Shown: positions 24,994 to 34,148, counted from the first letter of the stretch. The stretch: 64,000 nucleotides of DNA from Aurantimonas sp. 22II-16-19i (GCF_002088275.1 NZ_AQQS01000002.1:186001-250000), one strand, 5' to 3'. Numbers and translations are program-made. The notes: generated by a model not told the origin, from the letters alone.

Positions 24994-25752
24994 CTACTTG
25001 TCGCCGACCGGATTGGCGCTGGCCTGGTAGCCCGCGGCGATGCGGATGATCTTGGCGCCGCCGGTATAGATCGTCTCGATGCCCGACACAGGCATCGGCC
25101 GGCGGTCGAGGCGCTGGTCCTCGACGCTGATGATCTTCGGCTCGCTCGGCAGGGTCCGGGTGCTCGATATGTCGCGGAAGCCGCGTGCCGACGCGGGCAG
25201 GTACGAGCCGCGATTGCCGGGCTCGGTGCCGACGTCCGAGGTGATGAAGCCGAAGGATCCGCGGCTCGTCAGATTGACCGGCCGCACCACCATGTGGCGC
25301 CAGTGGCCGGCCGTGTTGTTGCCGCGCAGGACGACGATCCCGTTGTCGGGGATCGCGTCGCCGCGCGCGAACGCAGGTTCGATCGAGCCGCCGTCCTCGA
25401 GAAATTCCTCGCGCTCGCCGGTGACGTAGATGTCCGGCGCCGTGCCGAGATCGTCCTCGCGAAGGCCTTCGAGGACGTCGTCTCCCGTCAGGCGTTCGAT
25501 GCCGCTCACCGGCCGGGCATCGCCGCGCGGGGCGAGGGCGTCGTCGTCGTTGCGGCGGTCGCGGCGTTGCTGGACGGGCGCAATGCGCACGGCGCCGCCG
25601 TCGCGCAGATAGGGCTGGTCGCTCGACGAGGAGGAGATCTGCGCGGACCGGCGCTGGTCGTCCCCTGCCTTGGCCGGTCCGGCTGCGAAGGGCAGGCCCG
25701 TCACGGCGAGCGACAGGATCGTCGTGACGGCGAAGAGGCTGCGGTGACCCAT
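24994..25752 (-). CDS. Secreted protein of unknown function
   Basis: A 252-residue protein with a clear signal peptide (SLFAVTTILSLAVTGLPFAAGPAKA), then a low-complexity stretch (ISSSSSDQ, QQRRDRRNDDD) and a unique C-terminal half with segments such as NTAGHWRHMVVRPVNLTSRG and FGFITSDVGTEPGNRGSYLP. No domain recognised. GGGAGAG lies about six bases before the ATG. It ends 31 bases from the convergent MBL gene. Confidence 0.75.
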   Translation of the reverse strand: MGHRSLFAVTTILSLAVTGLPFAAGPAKAGDDQRRSAQISSSSSDQPYLRDGGAVRIAPVQQRRDRRNDDDALAPRGDARPVSGIERLTGDDVLEGLREDDLGTAPDIYVTGEREEFLEDGGSIEPAFARGDAIPDNGIVVLRGNNTAGHWRHMVVRPVNLTSRGSFGFITSDVGTEPGNRGSYLPASARGFRDISSTRTLPSEPKIISVEDQRLDRRPMPVSGIETIYTGGAKIIRIAAGYQASANPVGDK

Positions 25753-25923
25753 GAGTCTCTCCCTTGAGGTAAGGTTTCGTTAACCTTCCAGAGTGGGAGC
25801 AGGTTTCATGCCAGATGATTCTGTGCCGTTTCGAGCCAAATCCTGGCCATTCCGTCCCAGAACGGAGCGGGCTTAACGTCTTGGTAACGAAACGGGACGT
25901 GGTCCGGCGAGGGGAAGCCCGCG

Positions 25924-27045
25924 TCAGAGGGCGAGGATGTGGTTGTCCCATTCGAGATCGGCCGTGGCGCTGCGGTCGTCGGCTTCGAGGCGCAGGACCG
26001 TGCCGCGGCCCGACGTCGCGAGGAAGCCGTCCGCGTCCGGTGCGAGGCCGCAGCCGTCGGCGAGGCCGACGCGCCTCAGCACGTTGCCGGTCGCCGCGTC
26101 GAGGATCATCAGCGTGCCGCCGACGGGGGAAGACACGGCGATGCGTTCCCCGTCCCGACTGGCCGCCACCGATCCGATGTAGTTCGACAGCGACGCGAGA
26201 TCCGCCGGGCGAAGCTCCGTCAGGTCGAGCGGATCCCCGGCCCTGGCGAAGCCGACCAGCGGCGGGGCGTCGCTCGCCGCGCCCTGGTACTGGCCGCCGA
26301 ACCACACCCGGTTGTTCCCGTCGATGGCGATGTGGTGGAGCGACAGCTTGTGCAGTTCCTGCGGCAAGAGCTGCTTGTCGATGAGGTCCCCCGACCGCCG
26401 GTCGATGAAGACGATGGAAGGCTGCATGGTCGCAAGGTTCAGCATCTGCCGGCCGTAGTCGGGATGAGTCTCGATGCCGCCATTGGCGATGACGATGGTC
26501 TCGCCGTCCGGCATCAGCAGCGCCTCGTGGGTGTCCATGCCATGGGCGTCGAACTCGCCGATGCGGACATAGCCGGCCTCGACGTCATAGACGGCGACGA
26601 GGCCTCTGGCGGCGTCGTAGTCATGCTCGGTCGCATACATCAGCCGGCCGTCGGGCGAGAAGAAGCCGTGGCCGAAATAGTGCCGTCCTTCGGGCGAGTT
26701 GAGCGTCCGGAAGGTCTCGCCGGTCAGGGGATCGAAGACGATGGCGAAGGTGCGCGGGCGCCTGGCGAAGGCGACCGCCTTTCCGGAAACGGGATCGAAG
26801 GCGACGTCGTGGCCGCGCTCGGGCAGGGCCACGGTCGAGACGATTTCGCCGCGGTCGGTGAAGATGGCGCATCCGAAGCTGCCGTCGGGGCGCTTGCAGG
26901 AGGCGCCGAACAGCGCGTCCGCCCGCTCGAGCGCCTCGGCGGAGCGGGGCGCGAGGCCGGCGGCGAAGGCCGCGCCGGCGCCGATCAGGAAGCTGCGCCG
27001 GTCGATCGCCGGGCCGCGGATGGTCATGTCGTCGAAGCGGCGCAT
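25924..27045 (-). CDS. DUF1513 domain protein, Tat-exported beta-propeller-like
   Basis: A 373-residue periplasmic protein, last gene of the imelysin operon. The N-terminus DRRSFLIGAGAAFAAG is a twin-arginine signal. The mature part matches DUF1513: GHDVAFDPVSGKAVAFARRPRTFA, HYFGHGFFSPDGRLMYATEHDYD, ANGGIETHPDYGR and LSLHHIAIDGNNRVWFGGQYQG, with repeating strand patterns of a WD-like propeller. DUF1513 genes are regularly found with imelysins and DUF1111 proteins; the biochemical role is unknown, presumably in periplasmic iron handling. GGGAG precedes the ATG at 27045; 62 bases separate it from the upstream imelysin gene. Confidence 0.88.
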   Translation of the reverse strand: MRRFDDMTIRGPAIDRRSFLIGAGAAFAAGLAPRSAEALERADALFGASCKRPDGSFGCAIFTDRGEIVSTVALPERGHDVAFDPVSGKAVAFARRPRTFAIVFDPLTGETFRTLNSPEGRHYFGHGFFSPDGRLMYATEHDYDAARGLVAVYDVEAGYVRIGEFDAHGMDTHEALLMPDGETIVIANGGIETHPDYGRQMLNLATMQPSIVFIDRRSGDLIDKQLLPQELHKLSLHHIAIDGNNRVWFGGQYQGAASDAPPLVGFARAGDPLDLTELRPADLASLSNYIGSVAASRDGERIAVSSPVGGTLMILDAATGNVLRRVGLADGCGLAPDADGFLATSGRGTVLRLEADDRSATADLEWDNHILAL

Positions 27046-27107
27046 CGCTGGCGCTCCCTTTTCTGCTTGAGCCGGTCTTGCCCGAGCCGGGGCGGAGCGC
27101 CGGGGGA

Positions 27108-28277
27108 TCAGTCGCCGTCGAGGGCGGAGAAGCCCGCCGACAGGCCGAGCAGCGGCGAGAGCTGGCCGGCGAACTGGCTCTGCAGGCTGTCGGTAACGAT
27201 CAGCAGGTAGGTGAGGTTCTGGCGCTTGGGCCCGTCGCCGACGACCTCGGTCAGCGGCGGCTGGAGCTTTGCGAGGGCCATGTCGGCATTCTCGAACTCG
27301 AACGCGATCGCGTCCTTGAGATAGGCCTGCGCGTCGGGCAGGAGCAAGGCGACGTCGGATGCGGTGAAGAGCCTGCTCATTCCGGCGAAGTTCGCCCGGA
27401 GCGAGGCGAGGGCGAGTTCGGAGCGGTGGAACAGGAAGAGCTTCGGCCGTACGGCCTTCTCGCTGTCGCCCATCGCCGGCTTCAGCCGCAGGTCGCGGAT
27501 CGCCTCGAAGCCGTTGATGAAGACGCCGACGATCTCCTTCAGCGAGTCGTCCGCCGTGCGGTAGGCCGGATCGTCCTCCCTTGGATTGGTCAGGCGTTCG
27601 ACGATGCCGCCCGTCTCCTTCGCCCAGCCATCCTGGATCGCTTGGCCGAGACGGACGAGATTGCCGGCGATCGCCCGGCCGTAGCGGCAGCGGAAATCGC
27701 CCTCCGGCGTCTCCAGCGTCTCGGCACCGGTGCCGTGGAGCACGAATTCCAGCGCGCCGAGCCCCTGGACGGCGACGGACTTGCCGGCGAGTTCCTCCGG
27801 CGAGGCGGCGCTCTCGTCCCCGTCGGCGAGGATCGCCTGGACCTGCTTCAGCCCGATGCTGCGCCGGTCGGGAAAGAACAGGATGCGCGCGCCGCGATTG
27901 TCTTCCATCACCGGGCCGAACTGTACGAACTCGATCCGCGACCACGCGTCGACCATATGGGCGAAGGCCTCGCGCGCGTCCGTGAGGTTCTCGCCGGCGG
28001 GCAGCTGGCAGAGATCGCCCATCGCCGTTTCGGCTTCCTCCGCCGCGTCGACGAAGGCCGCGTAGCCCGGCCGGATGGCGCCGTCGATGGCATTCCAGAC
28101 GACGTCGAGCTTCTGCTCCCGCGTCGCCGTCGTCACCTCCGGCGGCCCGTCTTCCTGGGCGGCGGCCGGGAGTTGCAGGCCGGGGAGCGTCAGCAAGGCC
28201 GCGATCATCCCCGCGAGGAGGCGGCGACGGCCGCCGGGGCGCGAAGGTCCGGCCGGGCGGGTGAGCGGGAAGGGCAT
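27108..28277 (-). CDS. Imelysin family protein (second copy)
   Basis: A 389-residue periplasmic imelysin/IrpA-type protein with a signal peptide (LLAGMIAALLTLPGLQLPAAAQ). The imelysin GxHxxE motif is replaced by a weaker region around MVDAWSRIEFVQFGP and GALEFVLHGTGAE; the fold is two helical bundles. Imelysins bind or traffic iron and do not show peptidase activity in studied cases. It starts with ATG sharing one base with the DUF1111 stop (TGATG), showing translational coupling. Confidence 0.85.
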   Translation of the reverse strand: MPFPLTRPAGPSRPGGRRRLLAGMIAALLTLPGLQLPAAAQEDGPPEVTTATREQKLDVVWNAIDGAIRPGYAAFVDAAEEAETAMGDLCQLPAGENLTDAREAFAHMVDAWSRIEFVQFGPVMEDNRGARILFFPDRRSIGLKQVQAILADGDESAASPEELAGKSVAVQGLGALEFVLHGTGAETLETPEGDFRCRYGRAIAGNLVRLGQAIQDGWAKETGGIVERLTNPREDDPAYRTADDSLKEIVGVFINGFEAIRDLRLKPAMGDSEKAVRPKLFLFHRSELALASLRANFAGMSRLFTASDVALLLPDAQAYLKDAIAFEFENADMALAKLQPPLTEVVGDGPKRQNLTYLLIVTDSLQSQFAGQLSPLLGLSAGFSALDGD

Positions 28278-29806
28278 CACAGGGACTCCAGGAATCGGTG
28301 CAGCGCGTCGCGATCGGCCTTGTCCATGGCGGCATAGGCGTCGCGCGCCGCCTCGGCTTCGCCGCCGTGCCAGAGGATCGCCTCGGCGAGATTGCGCGCC
28401 CGTCCGTCATGCAGGAACAGGGTGTGACCGTTCACCGTCTCGGTCAGCCCGATGCCCCACAGCGGCTGCGTCCGCCATTCGCTGCCCGAGGCGTCGCCCA
28501 CCGGGCGATGGTCGGCAAGGCCCTCGCCCATGTCGTGCAGGAGGAAGTCGGAATAGGGCCAGATCAGCTGGAAGCGCTGGGCCTTGTCCGGCGCGGCCTT
28601 GGAGGTGACGAATTTCGGCGTGTGACAGGCGGTGCAGCCGGCGCCATAGAACAGCTGCTTGCCCCGCAGGACTTGCGGGTCGTCGACGTCGCGGCGGGCG
28701 GGAACGGCGAGGTTCTGCGAATAGAAGGTGACGAGGCCGAGGATCGGATCCGGCGCCTCGACCGCGCCGAGCCGCTCCTGCACGCCGGAGGGCGCGCCGC
28801 GGCAGACCGACTGGGCAATCGAGCATTCGCCGAAGGCGTCGGTCTTGAGCGGCGTCGAGATGCCGATGTCGCCGGAAAACGCCTCGGCGCTCTGCACCTT
28901 GATCGAGGGCGTCGTCGCCTTCCAGCCGAACCGGCCGAGGACGAGTTCGCCGGTGTCCGGATCGCGCGCCATCGACGCCTTGCCGGAGATGCCGTCGCCA
29001 TTGGCGTCGTTCGGATCGGCCTGGGCCAGGATGTCGGCCGGCTCGATCTGCTCGACGAGGCCGAGGCCGATCATCGGCGGGGCAACGCGCGGCGAGAGCA
29101 TCGCGTCCTTCGCCATGGGGCCGTAGCCGAAATCGGCGACCGAGTAGGTCGGGTGGCGCAGGCTCACCACCGTGCCGTCTCCGAGGGTGACCGGCTCCTC
29201 GCGATAGGTGATCACCATGCGGCCCTCGGGCTTCAGCCCCTGGACGGCGAAGTTCTGCAGCTGGCCGCCATAGGTCGGCTCGGGGATGCGGCTGAATTCG
29301 TGGCTGGCGAGCTTGCGCCGTTCCTCCTCGGTCCTCGGCGGCACCGACAGCCGCAGGAACATCGAGACCGCCGGCTCATCTGGTTCGGGAGGACGGCCGC
29401 GCCCGTCCTTCAGGTGGCAGGACTGGCAGGACCTGGAATTGAACAGCGGGCCCAGCCCGTCGGACGCCTCCGTGGAGGAGGGCGAGGATACCCAGAGCTT
29501 GCGGAACAGGGCGTTGCCGAGCTTGAAGCGATCCTCGCCGGCAAAGGTCTGGTTGGCCGAGACCTGGCTGAAGGAATCGCGATTGACCAGCTTGGTCGAA
29601 GTGGCGCCGCCGGCCTGCATCGCCTCGAACTTTTCCGGCGCGGTGAAATCCCGCGTCGGGGCGGTGACGGCCCGCACGCGCGCGAGATCCTTCTTGGAAA
29701 GATCCTGGCGGACCGGGCGATCGATGCCCCAGCTGGCCGAAAGGGGGATTGCGGCCGGCAGAAGGATCATGCCGGCCAGAAGCGTCGCTTTCGCGGCGAA
29801 ACGCAT
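28277..29806 (-). CDS. DUF1111 di-haem oxidoreductase
   Basis: A 509-residue periplasmic protein with a signal peptide (RFAAKATLLAGMILLPAAIPL) and two c-type haem motifs: CQSCH near residue 120 and CTACH near residue 375. DUF1111 proteins are called thiol oxidoreductases or di-haem oxidoreductases related to MauG/cytochrome c peroxidases; their true substrate is unproven. In this operon a role in changing the iron redox state for the imelysins is plausible. ATG at 29806 has GGAGAC nine bases upstream; an ATG five codons earlier is possible. Confidence 0.9.
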   Translation of the reverse strand: MRFAAKATLLAGMILLPAAIPLSASWGIDRPVRQDLSKKDLARVRAVTAPTRDFTAPEKFEAMQAGGATSTKLVNRDSFSQVSANQTFAGEDRFKLGNALFRKLWVSSPSSTEASDGLGPLFNSRSCQSCHLKDGRGRPPEPDEPAVSMFLRLSVPPRTEEERRKLASHEFSRIPEPTYGGQLQNFAVQGLKPEGRMVITYREEPVTLGDGTVVSLRHPTYSVADFGYGPMAKDAMLSPRVAPPMIGLGLVEQIEPADILAQADPNDANGDGISGKASMARDPDTGELVLGRFGWKATTPSIKVQSAEAFSGDIGISTPLKTDAFGECSIAQSVCRGAPSGVQERLGAVEAPDPILGLVTFYSQNLAVPARRDVDDPQVLRGKQLFYGAGCTACHTPKFVTSKAAPDKAQRFQLIWPYSDFLLHDMGEGLADHRPVGDASGSEWRTQPLWGIGLTETVNGHTLFLHDGRARNLAEAILWHGGEAEAARDAYAAMDKADRDALHRFLESL

Positions 29807-29835
29807 GTCTTGCGTCTCCATCCATTGCAACGGCG

Positions 29836-29857
29836 AAAAGGGCCGCCCGGGCGGCCC
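29836..29857 (-). terminator. Intercistronic hairpin with T-run after first imelysin gene
   Basis: GGGCCGCCC and GGGCGGCCC (29840-29857) form a perfect palindrome and, on the minus strand, are followed by TTTT. It lies between the first imelysin stop and the DUF1111 start, so it may terminate part of the transcripts or protect the upstream mRNA, giving more imelysin than oxidoreductase. Confidence 0.6.
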
Positions 29858-29903
29858 CTCGCATGTGTGTCCACCGGTCGGCTGAGGCCGGCCGTCGGGT
29901 GCC

Positions 29904-31190
29904 TTACTGGAAGACCGCCTGGGTGTTGTCCAGCGAGTCCGAGCCTTCGATGGTCACGCCGCCGAGTTCGAGGGCGGCGACGGCCCGCTCGATCGCCCTC
30001 GTCTGGGTGATCAGCGCGTCGATGCCGGCCTGGACGCGGGCGTTGCCCTCGTCGTTGCCCTCGCCGATCTGCTGGTCGTAGGCTTCGCCGTTTTCGGCAG
30101 CCTTGGCGATCGCCTCGAACTTTTCGACGCTGGCGTCGAGATCGGCGCGGATCTCCGTGTCGATCTCGGGCGCCTTGGCGGCGACGAGGTCGGCGATCGC
30201 GGGACCCTCGACCATCGTGCCGTCGACCCGCTCGTACCTGCCGGTATAGACGTTGCGGATGCCGAGAACGTCGTTGAGATGCGAGACGTGGGTGTTGTCG
30301 GAGAAGCAGTCGTGCTCCTCCTCCGGATCGTGCAGCAGGAGGCCGAGCTTCATGCGCTCGCCGGCAAGCTCGCCATAGGAAAGCGAGCCCATGCCGGTGA
30401 GGATCGCCGACAGGCCCTTCGTCGGATCGTCGAGAAGCGCCTTGCGGGCGGCGCCGTCGTCCTGCCAGTTGCCGACCATCTCCTGAAGGTCCGAGACGAG
30501 AAGGTCGGTCGCCGCATCGAGATACTGGCCGCGGCGGTCGCAATGCCCGCCGGTGCAGGCCTCGCCCGTCGCAAAGTCGGTATGGGGGCGCTCGCCGGCG
30601 CCGGCCTTGGTGCCGTGGAGATCCTGGCCCCAGAGCAGGAATTCCACGGCGTGGTAGCCCGTCGCCACGTTGGCCTCGATGCCGCCGGCTTCCTGCAGCT
30701 TGTCCTGCAAAAGCTCCGGCGTGATGGTCGAGACGTCGATCGTCTCGCCGCCGATGGTGATGCTCTCGTTGGCGATGACGTTGGCGGTGTAGAGGGAATT
30801 CTCGTCGGACTCGGACCCATAGCTGTTGTCGACATAGTCGATCAGGCCCTCGTCGAGGGGCCAGGCATTCACCCGGCCCTCCCAGTCGTCGACGATCGGG
30901 TTGCCGAAGCGGAAGGCCTCGGTCTGCTGATAGGCGGGGCGGGAGGCGCGCCAGGCTTCGCGCGCGGCCTTCAGCGTCGCCTCGCTGGGATCGGCGATCA
31001 GCGCGTCGGTCGCCTCGTCCAGCGCCTTGGCCTTGGCGAGCGCGTCCTGATAGCCGGCGAGCGCGATGTCGGAATAGGTCTTCAGCACGGCTTCCGGCGC
31101 CGGCGCGTCGGCCAGAGCCGCGTCGTTGGCGCCGATGATCGGCGCTGCGGTCGCAAGCGCGATCGTGAGGGTGCGGGCGAGAATGTTCAT
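29904..31190 (-). CDS. Imelysin family protein (first copy)
   Basis: A 428-residue periplasmic imelysin, first gene of a four-gene operon. After a signal peptide (LTIALATAAPIIGANDAALA), the imelysin core shows REAWRASRPAYQQTEAFRFG, the GxHxxE signature as GYHAVEFLLWGQDLHG, and EEHDCFSDNTHVSHLND near the C-terminal bundle. The family is iron-regulated in cyanobacteria and proteobacteria. GGAGA precedes the ATG at 31190; the open frame further upstream is unrelated sequence. Confidence 0.9.
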   Translation of the reverse strand: MNILARTLTIALATAAPIIGANDAALADAPAPEAVLKTYSDIALAGYQDALAKAKALDEATDALIADPSEATLKAAREAWRASRPAYQQTEAFRFGNPIVDDWEGRVNAWPLDEGLIDYVDNSYGSESDENSLYTANVIANESITIGGETIDVSTITPELLQDKLQEAGGIEANVATGYHAVEFLLWGQDLHGTKAGAGERPHTDFATGEACTGGHCDRRGQYLDAATDLLVSDLQEMVGNWQDDGAARKALLDDPTKGLSAILTGMGSLSYGELAGERMKLGLLLHDPEEEHDCFSDNTHVSHLNDVLGIRNVYTGRYERVDGTMVEGPAIADLVAAKAPEIDTEIRADLDASVEKFEAIAKAAENGEAYDQQIGEGNDEGNARVQAGIDALITQTRAIERAVAALELGGVTIEGSDSLDNTQAVFQ

Positions 31191-31490
31191 GACGAAGGGT
31201 CTCCTCCCGGGCGCTTGAGGCGTCCAGTGATCGATGCGGCAGGATGAGCGGTGACGCTGCGGATAATCTTGGCTAAGCGGGTCAGGTTTATCTGTCAACC
31301 GCCGCAGCAAAGATTGGAATCGATCGAATTTTGTTTGGAAGCGTTCAAATAGCGGAAGCACTTGCGGATCAGCTGCTTGCTGCCGGCAGTGCCCTTCGGC
31401 GGCGCTTCGGGCGTGCCTGCCTTCTCCCGTCCCCGGTTCGAGGAAAGCGCCGCCCAGTGGCTGTTGTGGGCGAAGTGGATGCCGGAATGG
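31191..31490. other. Intergenic region upstream of the imelysin operon
   Basis: Holds the operon promoter (see 31270-31298) and the 3' side of phnN. An AT-richer patch at 31310-31350 with TCGATCGA may be a regulator site; I could not match it to a Fur, RirA or Irr consensus. No credible gene. Confidence 0.4.
31270..31298 (-). promoter_or_regulatory. Candidate promoter of the imelysin operon
   Basis: On the minus strand TTGACA (31298-31293) is followed, after 17 bases, by TAGCCA (31275-31270), about 80 bases before the imelysin start. The -35 is perfect; the -10 is weak, as is common in alphaproteobacteria. Confidence 0.42.
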
Positions 31491-32084
31491 CTATTGCCCG
31501 TCCGGCCTGCAAGCTTCCAGAAAGGCGATGAACCGTCCAAGCCCTTGCGCGACCGGTCCCGAATTGTCGATCTCCGCCACGCGCCAGATGGTGCGCGGCA
31601 GCTCCAGCGGCGCCTCGCGGCGGGCGCGTTCCATGGCGGCTGCGCGATCCTCGCGGCCGCGCCTGACGATTCGATCCACCAGAAGCTGCTCGTCGACGAC
31701 GACATGGGCGACGGCTACCCGAGGAAACACCGCCGCCGCATCGCCGATCCGGCTCCGGGAGATGTTGGCGATCACCGTCTGGCCGTTCGAGATCCGGGTG
31801 AGCAGCGAGACGTCGAGGCCGTAGCCGAGGCCGTGGGCGCGCCAGCAGAGGGCGAAGTCCCATGCGTCCCGTCGGCGCACGAATTCGGCCTCGTCGATCT
31901 CGGCGTGGTCCTCGGCATCGGGATCGGCGGTCCTGGTGACGAAGCGCCGGGCGAAGTGGAAACTGTCGTCGCCGGCAAAGTGCTCCGCCGCGAGGCGGAT
32001 CAGCGTGTCCTTGCCGGCGCCGCTCGGCCCGACCACGGCGACGAAGGCGCCGGGGGATGGCCGATCCTGCCGGTCAGGCGACAC
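31491..32084 (-). CDS. phnN: Ribose 1,5-bisphosphokinase
   Basis: A 197-residue P-loop kinase converting ribose 1,5-bisphosphate to PRPP, the salvage end of the C-P lyase pathway. Walker A is VVGPSGAGKDTLI; RRFVTRTADPDAEDH matches the guanylate-kinase-like phosphate lid, and LCWRAHGLGYGLD is a PhnN signature. GTG at 32084 is the probable start, overlapping the phnM stop by 11 bases; the open frame upstream of it is antisense-like sequence inside phnM. Last gene of the phnCDE-MN run. Confidence 0.9.
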   Translation of the reverse strand: MSPDRQDRPSPGAFVAVVGPSGAGKDTLIRLAAEHFAGDDSFHFARRFVTRTADPDAEDHAEIDEAEFVRRRDAWDFALCWRAHGLGYGLDVSLLTRISNGQTVIANISRSRIGDAAAVFPRVAVAHVVVDEQLLVDRIVRRGREDRAAAMERARREAPLELPRTIWRVAEIDNSGPVAQGLGRFIAFLEACRPDGQ

Positions 32085-33213
32085 GGCGACCGGCCCGGTA
32101 GACGCTGGCGACGAGGGGCGGGCGCTCCGGCCGGTCGGCGCGCACCCGGACGAGGTCCGCCCGCTTGCCGATGGCGATCTCGCCCCGGTCGGCCAGGCCC
32201 GCGGCCCTCGCCGGATTGGCGCTGACGAGCCGGATCGCGGCCGGCAGGTCGAGCGTGCCGTCCCGCGCCAGGAGAAACGCCGCCTGCAGCATCGAGAACG
32301 GAATGTAGTCCGAGGAGAGGATGTCGAGATGACCGGCCGCAAGCAGGTCGTGGGCGGCGACATTGCCCGAATGCGAGCCGCCGCGCACGATGTTCGGCGC
32401 GCCCATCAATACGCCGAGGCCGGCGCCGTGGGAGGCCTTCGCCGCCATCGGGGTCGTCGGGAACTCGGCGATCTTCGTCCCGAGGGCGATCGCTTCGTCG
32501 ACATGGGCCTCTGTCGCGTCGTCATGGGAGGCGAGTGCGATGCCGCGCTCATGCGCCACCGCCGCGATGGCGCGCCTCGAGGGCGCGCTGTTCGCCTCGG
32601 ATTCGGCGATGCGCTTCTGGCTGAAGCGATCGAACTCTTCGTCCGAAAGCGCCTTCTTCTTCTGGTAGTAGAGCCGGTAGGTCTCGAAGCTGACGAACTG
32701 GCGCTGGCCGGGAGCGTGATCCATCAACGAGGCGAGGCGCACCCGGGGGTTCTGCGACAGGCGCTCGAAGCCCTCGACAGCGTCCGGCGCGGAGACCTCG
32801 CAGCGCAGGTGGATGAAGTGCTCGGCCCTCGTGTCGTCGCTCGCCGCCGCCTCGGCGATCACGTTCGAGAGCTTCTCCATCGTGTCGACGGTCAGCGTCG
32901 CATCCTCGTCGGTGCCGACGCGGATGGCGTCGAAGACGGTGGTGATGCCGGAGGCGGCGATCTGGGCGTCATGGGCCTGAAGCGCCGCGAACATGTCCCA
33001 GAACACCTTCGGCCTGGGCATGAAATGCGTCTCGATATGATCGGTATGGAGTTCGACGAGGCCGGGGATCAGCGTGTCGCCGCCGAGATCCTCGCCGGTG
33101 GCCGGGCCTTTGCCGATGTCGACGATGCGGCCGTCGCGGATGACGACATGGCCGTCGATCGCCTCGTCGGCAAGGACGATGCGGGCGTTGGAGAGGATCG
33201 TTTCGGCGGACAT
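32074..33213 (-). CDS. phnM: Alpha-D-ribose 1-methylphosphonate 5-triphosphate diphosphatase
   Basis: A 379-residue amidohydrolase-fold enzyme removing pyrophosphate from the ribosyl-phosphonate triphosphate made by PhnGHIL. Metal-site words: GLVELHTDHIETHFMPRP, HLRCEVSAPD, ALASHDDATEAHV and a final SSDYIPFSML. Length is normal. Start at 33213 (MSAETILSN); ten upstream codons are probably not translated. It lies 58 bases after phnE and overlaps phnN. Confidence 0.95.
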   Translation of the reverse strand: MSAETILSNARIVLADEAIDGHVVIRDGRIVDIGKGPATGEDLGGDTLIPGLVELHTDHIETHFMPRPKVFWDMFAALQAHDAQIAASGITTVFDAIRVGTDEDATLTVDTMEKLSNVIAEAAASDDTRAEHFIHLRCEVSAPDAVEGFERLSQNPRVRLASLMDHAPGQRQFVSFETYRLYYQKKKALSDEEFDRFSQKRIAESEANSAPSRRAIAAVAHERGIALASHDDATEAHVDEAIALGTKIAEFPTTPMAAKASHGAGLGVLMGAPNIVRGGSHSGNVAAHDLLAAGHLDILSSDYIPFSMLQAAFLLARDGTLDLPAAIRLVSANPARAAGLADRGEIAIGKRADLVRVRADRPERPPLVASVYRAGRRVA

Positions 33214-33271
33214 CGAAGGACTTTCGGAAGGCGAGGCGGGCAAGTCTCCCGGTCGGCGGGGAGGGGAGCCC

Positions 33272-34114
33272 TCAGGTGACGAACTTGCGCAGCTGCTGGG
33301 ACAGGAGGTCGGTGAGGACGACGGTGAGGACGACGATGATGAGGATCGCCGACGACTGCGGATAATAGAAGCCGCGGATCGATTCGAACATCACCTGGCC
33401 GATGCCACCGGCACCGATGACGCCGAGGATCGTCGCGGTGCGAACGTTCGTCTCCAGGCGGTAGAGGGTGTAGGACACCCAGAGCGGCAGCACCTGCGGG
33501 ATGACGCCGAAGACGACTTCCTGGATGCGCGTCGCGCCGGTGGAGCGGATGCCCTCGACGGGGCGCGGGTCGATGGATTCCACCGCCTCGGAGAACAGCT
33601 TGGCCATGATGCCGGTGTTGTGGATGAACAGCGCCATGACGCCGGCGAAGGGGCCGAGGCCGACGGCGACGACGAACAGCACCGCCCAGACCACCTCGTG
33701 GATCGCCCGGAAGAAGTCCATCAGCCGGCGGCAGGGATGCAACACCCACCAGGGCACCATGTTGTGGGCGCACAGGATGCCGAAGGGGATCGAGACGATC
33801 AGCGACAGGAAGGTGCCCCAGACCGCGATCTGAACGGTGACGATCATTTCGTGAAGATAGTACCGCCAGTCGGTGAAGTCGGGACGCAGGAAACCCGAGG
33901 CGTACTCCGCCATGTTGGAGGAGTCGGTGAAGAGATAGGTCCAGCGGCCCATCTCCGAGGGGCCCCAGCTGATCGCGAGGGCCGCGATCACGCCGGCGAG
34001 GATCACCAGGTTCCAGACGGAACGCGACCAGTCGCGACCGGCATTGATGTCGGAAGCCTTCGCCGCCGGTTTGGCCGCCGGGGCGCCCGCGAGGGTTTCG
34101 CTCGTCGTGCTCAT
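33272..34114 (-). CDS. phnE: Phosphonate ABC transporter permease
   Basis: A 280-residue inner-membrane permease with about six helices and the coupling loop ESIRSTGATRIQEVVFGVIPQVLP-like segment (EGIRSTGATRIQEVVFGVIP), the EAA-loop equivalent of PhnE. Many rhizobia have two phnE genes; only one is present here, so the transporter would be a homodimer. A strong hairpin precedes it, which may lower its expression relative to phnD. Confidence 0.94.
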   Translation of the reverse strand: MSTTSETLAGAPAAKPAAKASDINAGRDWSRSVWNLVILAGVIAALAISWGPSEMGRWTYLFTDSSNMAEYASGFLRPDFTDWRYYLHEMIVTVQIAVWGTFLSLIVSIPFGILCAHNMVPWWVLHPCRRLMDFFRAIHEVVWAVLFVVAVGLGPFAGVMALFIHNTGIMAKLFSEAVESIDPRPVEGIRSTGATRIQEVVFGVIPQVLPLWVSYTLYRLETNVRTATILGVIGAGGIGQVMFESIRGFYYPQSSAILIIVVLTVVLTDLLSQQLRKFVT

Positions 34115-34148
34115 GTCGGATTCCCGCCCTTGCCTCGGACAATCTCGT

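Noticed and set aside
31491-32363. Longer phnN frame beginning inside phnM
   Set aside because: The first 93 codons are the out-of-frame reading of phnM and lack kinase similarity; GTG 32084 gives the normal length.
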